Shown piece by piece: positions 1 to 10,418 of a stretch of DNA of 64,000 nucleotides. The notes beneath the pieces were generated by a model that did not search any database, had not been told where the DNA came from, and saw only the letters and a program-made list of their open reading frames with translations. Position 1 is the stretch's first letter; every line of letters starts with the position of its first letter. The stretch covers positions 61,808-125,807 of the forward strand of contig CAISEP010000024.1 in the NCBI GenBank assembly GCA_903884425.1, written 5' to 3'. This DNA comes from an uncultured Caulobacterales bacterium (GTDB lineage Bacteria; Pseudomonadota; Alphaproteobacteria; Caulobacterales; Caulobacteraceae). The position numbers were made by a program, and so were the translations under genes.

Positions 1-259
1 CGTCCCACCCTTCCGCCTCGAAGGCGGCGATCTGGTCCCGGTCCGGCTTCAGGTCGATGCGGTCCCAGCCCTCCGGCCGGGGCACCGCGTCCGCCTCGTC
101 CGCCGTCAGGCCGAACAGATCGCGGGAGACCTCGTCCAGCTCGGGAAAGTCCGGACGGGCGTCGAGATCTCCCATGCGCGGTGTCATCAGGGCCTTCTGC
201 TCCAGGGCCCTGAGGCCGGGCAGGTCGATCAGGCGGCGGAGGGGGGCTGTGGCGCTCAT
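1..259 (-). CDS. Hypothetical protein, N-terminal part (runs off the left edge)
   Basis: An open minus-strand frame begins with ATG at 259 and stays open to the edge, giving about 86 residues that start MSATAPLRRLIDLPGLRALE. Codon use is GC-rich in third positions like the neighbours, so it looks like a real gene truncated by the window. The visible part is acidic, has no signal peptide or membrane segment, and I do not recognise a family. It is divergent from the thioesterase gene at 354. Confidence 0.6.
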   Translation of the reverse strand, partial: MSATAPLRRLIDLPGLRALEQKALMTPRMGDLDARPDFPELDEVSRDLFGLTADEADAVPRPEGWDRIDLKPDRDQIAAFEAEGWD

Positions 260-353
260 GGCCCATCATCCCGCCTCCCCCCGTCCGGTTCAAGGGCGGG
301 AATGACAGGCGCGCGCGAAACGTCCTAGGCTTGGCGCAGGAGACCGAACCGCC

Positions 354-779
354 ATGCCCCATCCCCCCCTGAAACTGGACGCCGAGGGCGTCAATGCCGT
401 CCTCAAGGCCGCCTTTCCCGACGCGCCGCCGGACGCCCGGGCCCTGGTGGTGGAGGCCGAACCCGGGCGGGTGCGCGTGCGCCGCGCCTATGGCCCCGGC
501 CTGCTGCGGCCCGGCGGCATCATCTCGGGCCCCACCCTGATGGCCATTGCCGATACCGGGGCCTATGCCCTGGTGCTGGCCCATGTGGGGGACCAGAAGA
601 TGGCCGTCACCAGTTCCCTGGTGATGAACTTCCTCCGCGGGGCGGCGGTGGGGGACATCTGGGCCGACGCCCACCTGCTGCGCCTGGGACGGCGCAATGC
701 CGTGTGCGATGTGCGCCTGTGGACCGAATCCGAGGACCGGCTCGCCGCCCAGGCGACGGTGACCTATTCCCTGCCCTGA
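354..779 (+). CDS. PaaI-family hotdog-fold thioesterase
   Basis: The 141-residue protein has the layout of the PaaI/YbgC hotdog thioesterases, which hydrolyse acyl-CoA thioesters in the cytoplasm. Visible marks are the helix region LRPGGIISGPTLMAIADTGA, where family members carry the active-site glycines and Asp/Glu, followed by the beta-strand pattern with VTSSLVMNFLRGA. Length is normal for a single hotdog domain. The ATG is preceded by CAGGAGA about ten bases upstream. The substrate cannot be told from sequence. Family is fairly sure, specific function is not. Confidence 0.85.
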   Translation: MPHPPLKLDAEGVNAVLKAAFPDAPPDARALVVEAEPGRVRVRRAYGPGLLRPGGIISGPTLMAIADTGAYALVLAHVGDQKMAVTSSLVMNFLRGAAVGDIWADAHLLRLGRRNAVCDVRLWTESEDRLAAQATVTYSLP

Positions 780-867
780 GCCCATCACGTCCCCGGCAAG
801 CCGCTTGCGCCGGACGCCGTTCGGTCGTTCCATCAAGGGCCGGTCTGGGCAGGGATGGAGCACCCCC

Positions 868-1032
868 ATGGAGGACAGTCTGGAGGAACGGATCCAGGAC
901 CTGGAGCAGCTGGTCCTGCGCCTGGGAGAGCGGATCGACATGCTGGAGGCCCAGCTGGACGGCATGTCCCGGCTGGCGATCCGCACCGCAACCCGGTCCC
1001 TGCAGGGCGAGGACGACCCGGAACCGGCCTGA
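868..1032 (+). CDS. Small coiled-coil protein (54 aa)
   Basis: I start this at the ATG at 868, preceded by GGATGGAG with good spacing, rather than at an upstream ATG at 805 without a clear ribosome site. The product is almost wholly one heptad-patterned helix (LEERIQDLEQLVLRLGERID), the type of short coiled coil seen in SlyX-like or YbgF-like helper proteins, but it lacks a diagnostic motif. No signal peptide. It lies convergent with the phosphodiesterase gene that ends at 1041. Function unknown. Confidence 0.6.
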   Translation: MEDSLEERIQDLEQLVLRLGERIDMLEAQLDGMSRLAIRTATRSLQGEDDPEPA

Positions 1033-1040
1033 GATGCGCC

Positions 1041-3431
1041 TCAGGACGCCGCGCTGAGCGGGGTCGGCGGGGCCAGGGGCGCGGCCTCGAAGCCCGCGAG
1101 GAAGCCCAGCACGTCATCCAGCTTCATGGGCCGGGCAATGTGATAGCCCTGGGCATAGTCGCAGCCCATCCCGGCCAGCAGGGCCAGGGCCTCCGCCGTT
1201 TCCACCCCCTCGGCCACCACCCGCATGCCGAGGCCATGGGCCAGGTCCACCGTGGACTTCACCAGCAGCCGGTCCCGGGGGTTCTGGTCGATCAGCAGCA
1301 CGAAGGCCTTGTCGATCTTCAGCTCCTGCGCCTGGATCTGCTTCAGATAGGCGAGCGACGACAGGCCCGAGCCATAGTCGTCGATGGACACAGGCACCCC
1401 CGCCTGCTCGAACATCCTCAGGACCCGCAGGCCCTCCTCCGGATTGGCGATCACGGCGGTCTCGGTGATCTCCATGGTGATCCGGCCCCCGGCAAAGCGG
1501 ATGGCGTTCAGGGCCCGCTCGGCAAAGGCGCGGACCCCCAGCACCCGTCCGGACAGGTTGATGGCGATGGGCAGGTCGAAGCCCGCCGCGCGCAGGGCCT
1601 GCTGGTCCACCAGGGCGCGCTCCAGCACCCATTCGGTCAGGCCCTCGATATTGCCGGTCTCCTCGGCCATGACGATGAACAGGTCCGGGGAGATCGGGCC
1701 GCGGGTGGCATGGCGCCACCGGCACAGGGCCTCGAAGCCCGCGATCCGGCCGGTGCGCAGGTCGTATTTCGGCTGGTAGAACAGGCTGAGCTCGCCATTG
1801 CCGCGGGCGGCGGCCAGTTCGCTCATCAGGGACAGGTTCTTCGCCGGATCGCCATAGGCCTGCTCGTCGAAGGCGGCCAGGCGCTGGTGCGCGGCCTGGG
1901 CCTGGTCGATGGCGATGTTGGCGTGCTCCATCACCCGGTTGTCGTGGATCACGGCATCATCCGGCCCGGCGGTGAACAGGCCCACGGTCAGGCTGACATC
2001 CACCACCGCACCGCCCACCTCGAAGGGTCCGGCCAGGCCGTCCAGCAGGGCCTCCGCCAGCTCCCGGGCCGCCGCGCAGGACGGGACCGGCAGCGCCAGG
2101 GCCAGCCGCCCGGTGGACACCCGGGCGCACAGGACGTCCGGCTGCAGTCGGCGGATTTCCCGGCCCACGGCCCCCAACAGCTCGGCCAGCATCTGATAGC
2201 CGATGGCGTGGCGCAGCACGTCCAGCCGGTCGATGGCCAGGGCGATCACCGCCACCGACGGCCCGCCCGGTGCGCTGCGCAGGCGGCCGATCTCCGCCTC
2301 CAGGGCGGTGCGGTTGGGCAGGCCGGTCTCCAGGTCCCGCAGGGCCATGTCGGTGATGCGCTGCTCCCGCTCCACGATGGCGGCGGACATGGTGTTGAAG
2401 TTGCTGGCCAGGCGGCCGATCTCGTCATGGGTGGTGATGCTCACCTCCGCCCGGGCCCCCTCGCCCAGGGCGCTGACGGCGGAATCCAGCAGGGCCACCG
2501 GCCGGGTGATACTGCGGGCCAGGGCCCAGCTGCCCGCCACCAGCACGGCGATGGACAAGAGGCCAAGCCCCCCCAGCGCCGCCAGCAGCGGGCCATAGGG
2601 GGCCAGCGCCCGGTCCAGCGGATAGCGCAGCAACAGCAGCAGCGGCGCGGTCTCGCCCACCGCCCGGACCGGGGAGACCATGGCCACGGCCTTGCCCGTC
2701 GCGGCTTCCAGCATCCGGGGCTGTCCCGCCTGCGCACCGGTGCTGTCCCGGGCGAAGCGGTCGACGGCGGCGGCATCGGGGGCCTGGGGATTGGCCACGT
2801 CCCGCCAGTGTCCGTCGGTCCCGCGCTGCAGCAGCCGCGCCTCCAGGGGGATGGCGGACAGGTGCTCGAAGGTCTGCATCTGCGCCCGGTCCAGCCGGTT
2901 GGCGAAGACCAGCCAGCCAATGGGCTGCGGGGCCAGCACCGGGGCGCTGATGGTCTGGCAGGGCACACCGGCGATCTGCAGCACGCCGGAGGCATAGTCG
3001 CTGTCCGCCAGCGCCCGCAGCAGGTCCGCCCGCGCCGCGTCGGTCAGGGCCCCGGCCCCGCCCCCCAGCACCCGGCCGTCGGCCAGGACCAGGAAGGCAT
3101 GGTCGATGCCCCGCCGGGCGCGAAGATTGTCCAGGGCCGATTCGATGGTCGGCGCGTCCCCGGTGGCCACGGCGGAGTTGAAGCCGAAATCCTTGGCCAG
3201 CAGCTCGGCATTGCCCTGGAGTTCCCGGGACTTCATGGCGAAGATCCGGTCGAACACCGTGCGCGAGGCCGAAAGCTCCGCCTTGGTGGCGTTCACCGCA
3301 TTGGCCGTGACCATCGGCGCCACCGCCTGGGCCACCGCCACCAGGGTCAGGATGAACAGGGCCGCATACAGGATGGTGACCTTGGTCTGCAGCTTGCGGA
3401 AGACGGGGGTCACGGGCCTGCGGAACACCAT
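1041..3431 (-). CDS. Membrane-bound EAL c-di-GMP phosphodiesterase with periplasmic sensor, HAMP and degenerate GGDEF
   Basis: 796 residues. A first membrane helix (about 17-40) and a second (about 279-303) bracket a periplasmic sensor of about 240 residues. HAMP follows (about 303-355), then a GGDEF-fold domain (about 360-520) and an EAL domain (about 530-780). The GGDEF active-site loop is replaced: where GGDEF should stand the protein reads STGRLALAL, so no cyclase activity is expected. The EAL domain keeps its catalytic set: E567-A-L, N625, E654, D684-D685 in IDDYGSGLSS, K705 and AEGVE. The inferred role is hydrolysis of c-di-GMP in response to a periplasmic signal. It follows the cupredoxin-like gene by one base, so the two are surely co-transcribed. 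Confidence 0.9.
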   Translation of the reverse strand: MVFRRPVTPVFRKLQTKVTILYAALFILTLVAVAQAVAPMVTANAVNATKAELSASRTVFDRIFAMKSRELQGNAELLAKDFGFNSAVATGDAPTIESALDNLRARRGIDHAFLVLADGRVLGGGAGALTDAARADLLRALADSDYASGVLQIAGVPCQTISAPVLAPQPIGWLVFANRLDRAQMQTFEHLSAIPLEARLLQRGTDGHWRDVANPQAPDAAAVDRFARDSTGAQAGQPRMLEAATGKAVAMVSPVRAVGETAPLLLLLRYPLDRALAPYGPLLAALGGLGLLSIAVLVAGSWALARSITRPVALLDSAVSALGEGARAEVSITTHDEIGRLASNFNTMSAAIVEREQRITDMALRDLETGLPNRTALEAEIGRLRSAPGGPSVAVIALAIDRLDVLRHAIGYQMLAELLGAVGREIRRLQPDVLCARVSTGRLALALPVPSCAAARELAEALLDGLAGPFEVGGAVVDVSLTVGLFTAGPDDAVIHDNRVMEHANIAIDQAQAAHQRLAAFDEQAYGDPAKNLSLMSELAAARGNGELSLFYQPKYDLRTGRIAGFEALCRWRHATRGPISPDLFIVMAEETGNIEGLTEWVLERALVDQQALRAAGFDLPIAINLSGRVLGVRAFAERALNAIRFAGGRITMEITETAVIANPEEGLRVLRMFEQAGVPVSIDDYGSGLSSLAYLKQIQAQELKIDKAFVLLIDQNPRDRLLVKSTVDLAHGLGMRVVAEGVETAEALALLAGMGCDYAQGYHIARPMKLDDVLGFLAGFEAAPLAPPTPLSAAS

Positions 3432-3432
3432 C

Positions 3433-4071
3433 TCAGCCCCCCATGCCGCTCATGCCCGCGGGGGGATCGCGCAGCTCCAGGGTCAGGCTCTGCGTCATCT
3501 CACCCTTCAGCGCCAGGGGGCGGCTAAGGGTCTGGGCGGGGGTCTTCTGGAACGGGTGCCAGACCTTCAGCGTGAAGGCCCCGTCCGGCACGTTGTGCAG
3601 CTGCACCCGGCCCTGGTCGTCGGACCGGGCGGCGTAGGGCGTGTCCGACACATAGATGTAGGCCAGCATCCGGTCATGGATGTTGCAGCCCAGGGCCACC
3701 ACGCCGGCCTTGTCGAAGGTCACCGACCGGTGGTCCTCCTGGCCGAACAGCTTCAGCTCGAAGGTCCGGGCGGGGCTGAACGAGTAGACATGGTGCCGGA
3801 CCTTGTCGAGGTTCGGAAAGGCCACCGTCGCGCCCACCGGAACCAGCAGGACGAAGGGATGGAACTGGATCTTTTCCTGCGACATCTGGAACGGGCCGGC
3901 CAGACGGGTGGCCGCGGCCGGGGCCCCACCGCCGACCGGCACCAGACTGACCACGGCGTCCCGCACCGGCGCGCCATTGGCACGGTGCAGGTCCACTGTC
4001 AGCTCCGCCGCCGCGGCCGGGGCGGCCAGCGCCAGAAGACTGATCAGCACAGGGATTAGCGAACACTTCAT
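3433..4071 (-). CDS. Exported cupredoxin-like protein with intact type-1 copper ligands
   Basis: 212 residues with a signal peptide cut near AAAA-ELTV (residues 1-22). The fold is plastocyanin-like. A His pair (H93/H94 in VRHHVYSF) and GCNIHDRM (C129, H132, M135) reproduce the His-Cys-His-Met set of blue copper proteins. Relatives are often annotated as methylamine utilisation protein, but there is no methylamine gene here. The C-terminal part (VPDGAFTLKVWHP) resembles a carboxypeptidase-regulatory-like beta domain. It stands first in a minus-strand pair with the membrane phosphodiesterase, divergent from DUF3034 and the globin. I infer a periplasmic copper or electron-transfer protein that may feed the phosphodiesterase sensor. 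That link is only a hypothesis. Confidence 0.8.
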   Translation of the reverse strand: MKCSLIPVLISLLALAAPAAAAELTVDLHRANGAPVRDAVVSLVPVGGGAPAAATRLAGPFQMSQEKIQFHPFVLLVPVGATVAFPNLDKVRHHVYSFSPARTFELKLFGQEDHRSVTFDKAGVVALGCNIHDRMLAYIYVSDTPYAARSDDQGRVQLHNVPDGAFTLKVWHPFQKTPAQTLSRPLALKGEMTQSLTLELRDPPAGMSGMGG

Positions 4072-4199
4072 GTCGCCAAATCGTTAGTTTAGACCAGTGA
4101 ATTTGCGGTGAATGATCCGCTGGGCAAGCAAGACTAACGAAGTGTCAACCGAGATGCGGCCAGTGTGGTTAACAACAGCCCCTGACCGAGTCCTGCTCC
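4072..4199. promoter_or_regulatory. Divergent control region with a separated inverted repeat
   Basis: This is the only space between the cupredoxin/phosphodiesterase pair and the DUF3034/globin pair, so promoters for both must lie here. CGTTAGT at 4082-4088 and its exact reverse complement ACTAACG at 4133-4139 sit 44 bases apart, next to the two start regions. They could be two half sites of one operator or chance. The region is clearly more AT-rich than the genes around it. Confidence 0.4.
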
Positions 4200-5096
4200 G
4201 TGCGCGCCCCCTTCCTGTTCCTCCTCTGGCTCGCCCCGGCCGTGCTCGCCGCGAGCCTCGTGGCCCCTGTCCCGGCGATGGCCCGGCCGGACTACATCTG
4301 GGGCGGCAAGCTGGACCTGACCCGGGGAGTGACCACGGTGGACGGTGCCGCGGGGGGCGGGCTGGCCAGCTGGGCCCTGATCGACGGCAACGAGACCCGG
4401 GACGGCATCGGCGGCACGGCCAGCATCACGGAGCTGCAGACCCACAACTACGGCCTGACCACCTATGCCGTCGGCCTCGGGGCCTGGGACCGGTACGAGG
4501 TCACCCTGGGCGGCCAGGACTTCGACACCGGCAAGACCGGCGGCCGGCTGGGCCTGGGGGACGGCTACACCTTCCACCAGGACATACTGGGCCTGAAGGC
4601 GCGACTGTTCGGGGACGCGGTCTATGACCAGGACCGCTGGCTGCCGCAGGTGGCCGTCGGGGCGCAGATCAAGTCCGCGGACCACAAGGACCTGCTCCAC
4701 GCCCTTGGGGCCCGGCGGGCCGACGGGGTCGACTACACGCTCAGCGCCACCAAGATCCTGCTGGACCGGAGCCTGTTGCTCGACGCCACGGTGCGCCTGA
4801 CCAAGGCCAACCAGTTCGGCCTGCTGGGCTTCGGCGGCGACCGGCAGTCCGGCTACCAGCCCCGGTTCGAGGGGTCGGTCGGCTATCTGGTGACGCCGAA
4901 GCTGCTGGTGGGGGCGGAGCTGCGCACCAAGCCGGACAATCTGCGCTTCGCCCATGAGGGGGACGCGTCGGACCTGTTCGCGGCCTTTGCCGTGACCCAC
5001 ACCCTGTCGGCGACCCTGGCCTGGGCGGAGTTGGGGGACGTGGCCACCTTCCGCCGCCAGAGCGGCCTCTACCTCTCCCTGCAAGCGGGGTTCTGA
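4200..5096 (+). CDS. DUF3034-family outer-membrane-type beta protein
   Basis: The frame opens with GTG at 4200 and reads 298 residues with a signal peptide (LFLLWLAPAVLAASL, cleavage near AMA-RPD). The mature part starts GGKLDLTRGVTTVDGAAGGG, typical of the DUF3034 family. It shows alternating aromatic and polar beta strands and ends in a C-terminal strand LYLSLQAGF with terminal Phe, as in barrel proteins inserted by BamA. It lies one base upstream of the exported globin gene. Function of the family is not known. The context suggests an envelope role linked to copper and heme proteins. Confidence 0.8.
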   Translation: MRAPFLFLLWLAPAVLAASLVAPVPAMARPDYIWGGKLDLTRGVTTVDGAAGGGLASWALIDGNETRDGIGGTASITELQTHNYGLTTYAVGLGAWDRYEVTLGGQDFDTGKTGGRLGLGDGYTFHQDILGLKARLFGDAVYDQDRWLPQVAVGAQIKSADHKDLLHALGARRADGVDYTLSATKILLDRSLLLDATVRLTKANQFGLLGFGGDRQSGYQPRFEGSVGYLVTPKLLVGAELRTKPDNLRFAHEGDASDLFAAFAVTHTLSATLAWAELGDVATFRRQSGLYLSLQAGF

Positions 5097-5097
5097 C

Positions 5098-5583
5098 ATG
5101 CGACTTCCGACCGCGTCGCTCATCGCGGCCCTGGCCCTCGCCCTCCCGCTCGCCGCCCCGGCTGCAGAGAAGCCGGTGGACCCCTATGTCCAGTCCGACA
5201 GCAATGCCGGCGTCACCCCGATCCGCGGCGATGCGGTGTTCAAGGCCTTTCACGGCAAGGCCGGGATCGACCGGATCGTGCACCGGCTGAACCAGTATCA
5301 CCACAGTGACCCGCGCCTTTCCGACCTGTTCCACGCCGCCGACGACGCGCGGCTGGAGCGCACCCTGTCGGAAATGTTCTGCTATGTGCTGGGCGGTCCC
5401 TGCCACTACACCGGCCGGGACATGGCCAGCGTGCACAAGGACATGGGCGCGCAGATCGCCCAGCAGAACGCCCAGATCGAGGACCTGCAGAAGGCCATGG
5501 CCGAGGAGCAGGTGCCGGTCTGGGCGCAGAACCGGCTGCTGGCCAGGCTCGCGCCGCTGGAGCGCGTGACCGTCACCCGCTGA
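5098..5583 (+). CDS. Exported group 1 truncated hemoglobin
   Basis: 161 residues: a signal peptide (residues 1-22, cleavage near PAA-EKP) followed by a truncated globin. Family marks are SDPRLSDLF, LSEMFCYVLGGPCHYTGRDM and the proximal heme ligand, probably H113 in MASVHKDMG. Two cysteines (C95, C102) flank the GG turn. Truncated globins usually sit in the cytoplasm and handle O2 or NO, so the signal peptide is unusual and points to a periplasmic heme protein. The gene follows DUF3034 by one base. Together with the divergent blue-copper-like protein this suggests a periplasmic redox or gas-sensing module. Confidence 0.85.
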   Translation: MRLPTASLIAALALALPLAAPAAEKPVDPYVQSDSNAGVTPIRGDAVFKAFHGKAGIDRIVHRLNQYHHSDPRLSDLFHAADDARLERTLSEMFCYVLGGPCHYTGRDMASVHKDMGAQIAQQNAQIEDLQKAMAEEQVPVWAQNRLLARLAPLERVTVTR

Positions 5584-5634
5584 CAGGCCGGTCTGCCTCG
5601 GTCTAGGGTGGGTCGAACCTGAAAGGACCCGCCC

Positions 5635-6204
5635 ATGCGTCTCGCCCGCCCCCGCCTGGCCCCCGCCGCCGACAGTGCCCTGACCCCCGACCAGAAGCGG
5701 GTGCTGGAACCCCTGGGCCAGCGGGGCCCGGTGCTGAACATCTTCCGCACCATGGCCCGCGCCCCCGAGGCCCTCACCGCCTTCCTGGCCTGGGGCAGCT
5801 ACATCCTCAGCCGCCGCAACGCCCTGCCGGAGCGGGAGCGGGAGCTGGTGATCCTGCGGGTCGGCTTCCTCTGCAAGGCGGGCTACGAATGGGGCCAGCA
5901 CGTGGTCATCGGCCGCCGCGCGGGCCTGACGGAGGCGGAGATCGCCCGCATCAAGCAGGGCGCCGCCGCCCCGGGCTGGAGCCCCGCCGACCGGGCCCTG
6001 CTGGCCGCCACGGACCAGCTGGTGGGCGACCACTTCGTGCAGGACGCCGCCTGGGCGGAGCTGAACAGCCACTTCGACGAGAAGGCCTGCATGGATTTCG
6101 TCTACACGGTGGGCCAGTACACCCAGGTCTCCATGGTGCTGAACACCTTCGGCGTGCAGCTGGACGAGGGCATGGTGCTGGATGAGGACCTGAAGGGGTT
6201 CTGA
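5635..6204 (+). CDS. Carboxymuconolactone decarboxylase (AhpD-like) family protein
   Basis: 189 residues of all-helical AhpD/CMD type. The core KAGYEWGQHVVIGRRAGL matches the E-x-x-x-H motif around the family active site, but the CxxC of true AhpD peroxidases is not present, so peroxidase activity is not supported. The start has AAAGGA at good spacing. It follows the globin gene by 50 bases and may or may not share its transcript. Specific substrate unknown. Confidence 0.85.
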   Translation: MRLARPRLAPAADSALTPDQKRVLEPLGQRGPVLNIFRTMARAPEALTAFLAWGSYILSRRNALPERERELVILRVGFLCKAGYEWGQHVVIGRRAGLTEAEIARIKQGAAAPGWSPADRALLAATDQLVGDHFVQDAAWAELNSHFDEKACMDFVYTVGQYTQVSMVLNTFGVQLDEGMVLDEDLKGF

Positions 6205-6209
6205 GGGGC

Positions 6210-6343
6210 TGCGTGGTTCGAGACGCCCCTTCGGGGCTCCTCACCATGACGAAGGCTCGAGCTTTCGAGCCCACGCCCTGACCGGTCACCTCCAACGCGC
6301 GTCATCCTGAGGAGGGCCGGAACGGCCCGTCTCGAAGGACGCA
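6210..6343 (+). repeat. Composite A/B hairpin repeat (B then inverted A)
   Basis: The element starts TGCGTGGTTCGAGACG and ends CGTCTCGAAGGACGCA, so its termini are imperfect inverted repeats. Each end folds into its own hairpin (CGCCCC-TTC-GGGGC, and GGGCCGGAACGGCCC). It sits just after the CMD-family gene and could end its transcript, though there is no T-run. Confidence 0.85.
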
Positions 6344-6378
6344 TCGCGGCCCCGCCCTTCGCAATTGCCCCGCGTCCG

Positions 6379-6385
6379 GCTATAC
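6379..6385 (+). promoter_or_regulatory. Candidate -10 element just upstream of the Rieske oxygenase gene
   Basis: GCTATAC at 6379-6385 resembles the Caulobacter housekeeping -10 consensus (GCTANAWC). It ends only seven bases before the ATG at 6393, and no Shine-Dalgarno sequence is visible. Transcription would begin at or next to the start codon, so the mRNA may be leaderless. The matching -35 (TTGCCCC) is weak. Confidence 0.35.
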
Positions 6386-6392
6386 AAGTTCC

Positions 6393-7502
6393 ATGTCAGA
6401 CGGCGAAACCACCGAGATCAAGGCCGCCCCGCCCCCCACCGGCGTGGGGCGCGGCTTCATCCACGACATGTGGTACTTCGCCGCCCTGTCGGACGAGCTG
6501 AAGCCCGGCGTGCTGAAGCGCCACGAGATCATGGGCGAGCCGGTGCTGCTGGGCCGGGACAAGGCGGGCGCCGTCTACGCCCTGCGCGACATCTGCCCCC
6601 ACCGGGCCGCGCCCCTGTCCGCCGGACGGGTCACCGCCGACGATGCCGGGCAGCAGGCGATCGAGTGCCCCTATCACGGCTGGCTGTTCCGCACCGCCGA
6701 CGGGGCCTGCTCCAAGATTCCCTCCCTCGTCGCCGGACAGGGCATCGAGAGCGAGCGCATCCGCATCCGCCGCTGGCCGGTGGCGGAGAGCCAGGGGATG
6801 GTCTTCATCTACATGGCCGCAAATGCCCGGGACGAGGCCCCCTCCATGCCCCCGCCCACCTTCGAGGGGGTGGTCGGCGGCAAGCCCAAGCTGGTGGAGC
6901 GGATGGACTTCGACAGCCATATCGACCACGCGGTGGTGGGGCTGATGGACCCCGCCCACGGGCCTTACGTGCACCAGCAGTGGTGGTGGCGCTCCTCCAA
7001 GAAGCAGCTGGACAAGGCCAAGGCGTTCGAGCCCCGGCCCTACGGCTTCTCCATGGTCCGCCACGCCCCGTCGAAGAACAGCCGGGCCTATGCCATCCTC
7101 GGCGGTGCGCCGCAGACGGAGATCACCTTCCGCCTGCCCGGCCTGCGGTGGGAGCACATCACCGTCGGCCCCCGCCAGGTGCTGGCCCTCACCTGCCTGA
7201 CCCCGATCAACGAGACGAAGACGCGCATCACCCAGCTGATCTGGTCCGACCACCCGGCCTTCGTGGTCCTGGCGCCCTTCATCAAGGCGGGTGCGAAGCG
7301 GTTCCTGAAGCAGGACGGGGACATGGTGAACCTGCAGAACGAGGGCCTGCGCTATGACCCGCCCCTCATGTGGATCGACGATGCGGACAAGCAGGCCAAG
7401 TGGTACCAGGCCCTGAAGAAGGCCTGGATCGCGTCGCGCGCGCCCGGCGGGCCGGAGTTCGTGAACCCCGTGGAGGCGACGGTGCTGAAGTGGCGGAGCT
7501 GA
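6393..7502 (+). CDS. Rieske [2Fe-2S] aromatic ring-hydroxylating oxygenase, alpha-subunit type
   Basis: 369 residues. The N-terminal Rieske domain has both cluster motifs, CPHRAAPL and CPYHGWLF (C-x-H and C-x2-H). The catalytic domain carries DPAHGPYVH, the D-x2-H-x4-H ligand set for mononuclear iron. Such enzymes insert O2 into ring or aliphatic C-H bonds and need a reductase, which is not encoded nearby. No beta subunit is adjacent, so it is probably of the alpha-only class. Substrate unknown. It is convergent with metH, with a repeat between the two. Confidence 0.9.
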   Translation: MSDGETTEIKAAPPPTGVGRGFIHDMWYFAALSDELKPGVLKRHEIMGEPVLLGRDKAGAVYALRDICPHRAAPLSAGRVTADDAGQQAIECPYHGWLFRTADGACSKIPSLVAGQGIESERIRIRRWPVAESQGMVFIYMAANARDEAPSMPPPTFEGVVGGKPKLVERMDFDSHIDHAVVGLMDPAHGPYVHQQWWWRSSKKQLDKAKAFEPRPYGFSMVRHAPSKNSRAYAILGGAPQTEITFRLPGLRWEHITVGPRQVLALTCLTPINETKTRITQLIWSDHPAFVVLAPFIKAGAKRFLKQDGDMVNLQNEGLRYDPPLMWIDDADKQAKWYQALKKAWIASRAPGGPEFVNPVEATVLKWRS

Positions 7503-7507
7503 GGGGC

Positions 7508-7613
7508 TGCGTCCTTCGAGACGGGCCGTTGGCCCTCCTCAGGATGACGAATGGTGGGGAATCACAACACTCGTCATGGTGAGGAGCCCCGAAGGGGCGT
7601 CTCGAACCACGCA
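7508..7613 (+). repeat. Composite A/B hairpin repeat (A then inverted B)
   Basis: It starts TGCGTCCTTCGAGACG and ends CGTCTCGAACCACGCA. It lies between two convergent genes, the Rieske oxygenase and metH, where a bidirectional terminator would be useful. Hairpin cores are GGGCCGTTGGCCC and GCCCCGAAGGGGC. Confidence 0.85.
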
Positions 7614-7621
7614 CAACCCCC

Positions 7622-10264
<2,643 letters not shown>

Positions 10265-10294
10265 GGGGGTCTTTCGGGTTGGGGGGGCGGGTCG

Positions 10295-10402
10295 TGCGTC
10301 CTTCGAGACGGGCCTTTTCGGCCCTCCTCAGGATGACGAAGGTGTTGGATCAATAACTTGCGTCATGGTGAGGAGGCCCGAAGGGCCGTCTCGAACCACG
10401 CA
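10295..10402 (+). repeat. Composite A/B hairpin repeat inside the methionine gene run
   Basis: A then inverted B, starting TGCGTCCTTCGAGACG. Unlike most copies it lies between two genes of the same direction, the PNPOx-like gene and metH. If it terminates or processes RNA, it would reduce or separate expression of the distal metH part. Confidence 0.85.
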
Positions 10403-10418
10403 GAAGGGCCGCGCTCCC

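Noticed and set aside
855..3527. An 890-residue plus-strand frame opposite the phosphodiesterase gene
   Set aside because: It is a shadow of the EAL gene: its protein is low-complexity (Gln/Gly/His/Arg) with no family, while the minus strand has a full set of domains. High GC makes such antisense frames common.
3433..4071. Methylamine utilisation function for the cupredoxin-like gene
   Set aside because: The name is inherited from loose annotation. There are no mau genes nearby and the protein is a type-1-copper fold with no amine dehydrogenase relation.
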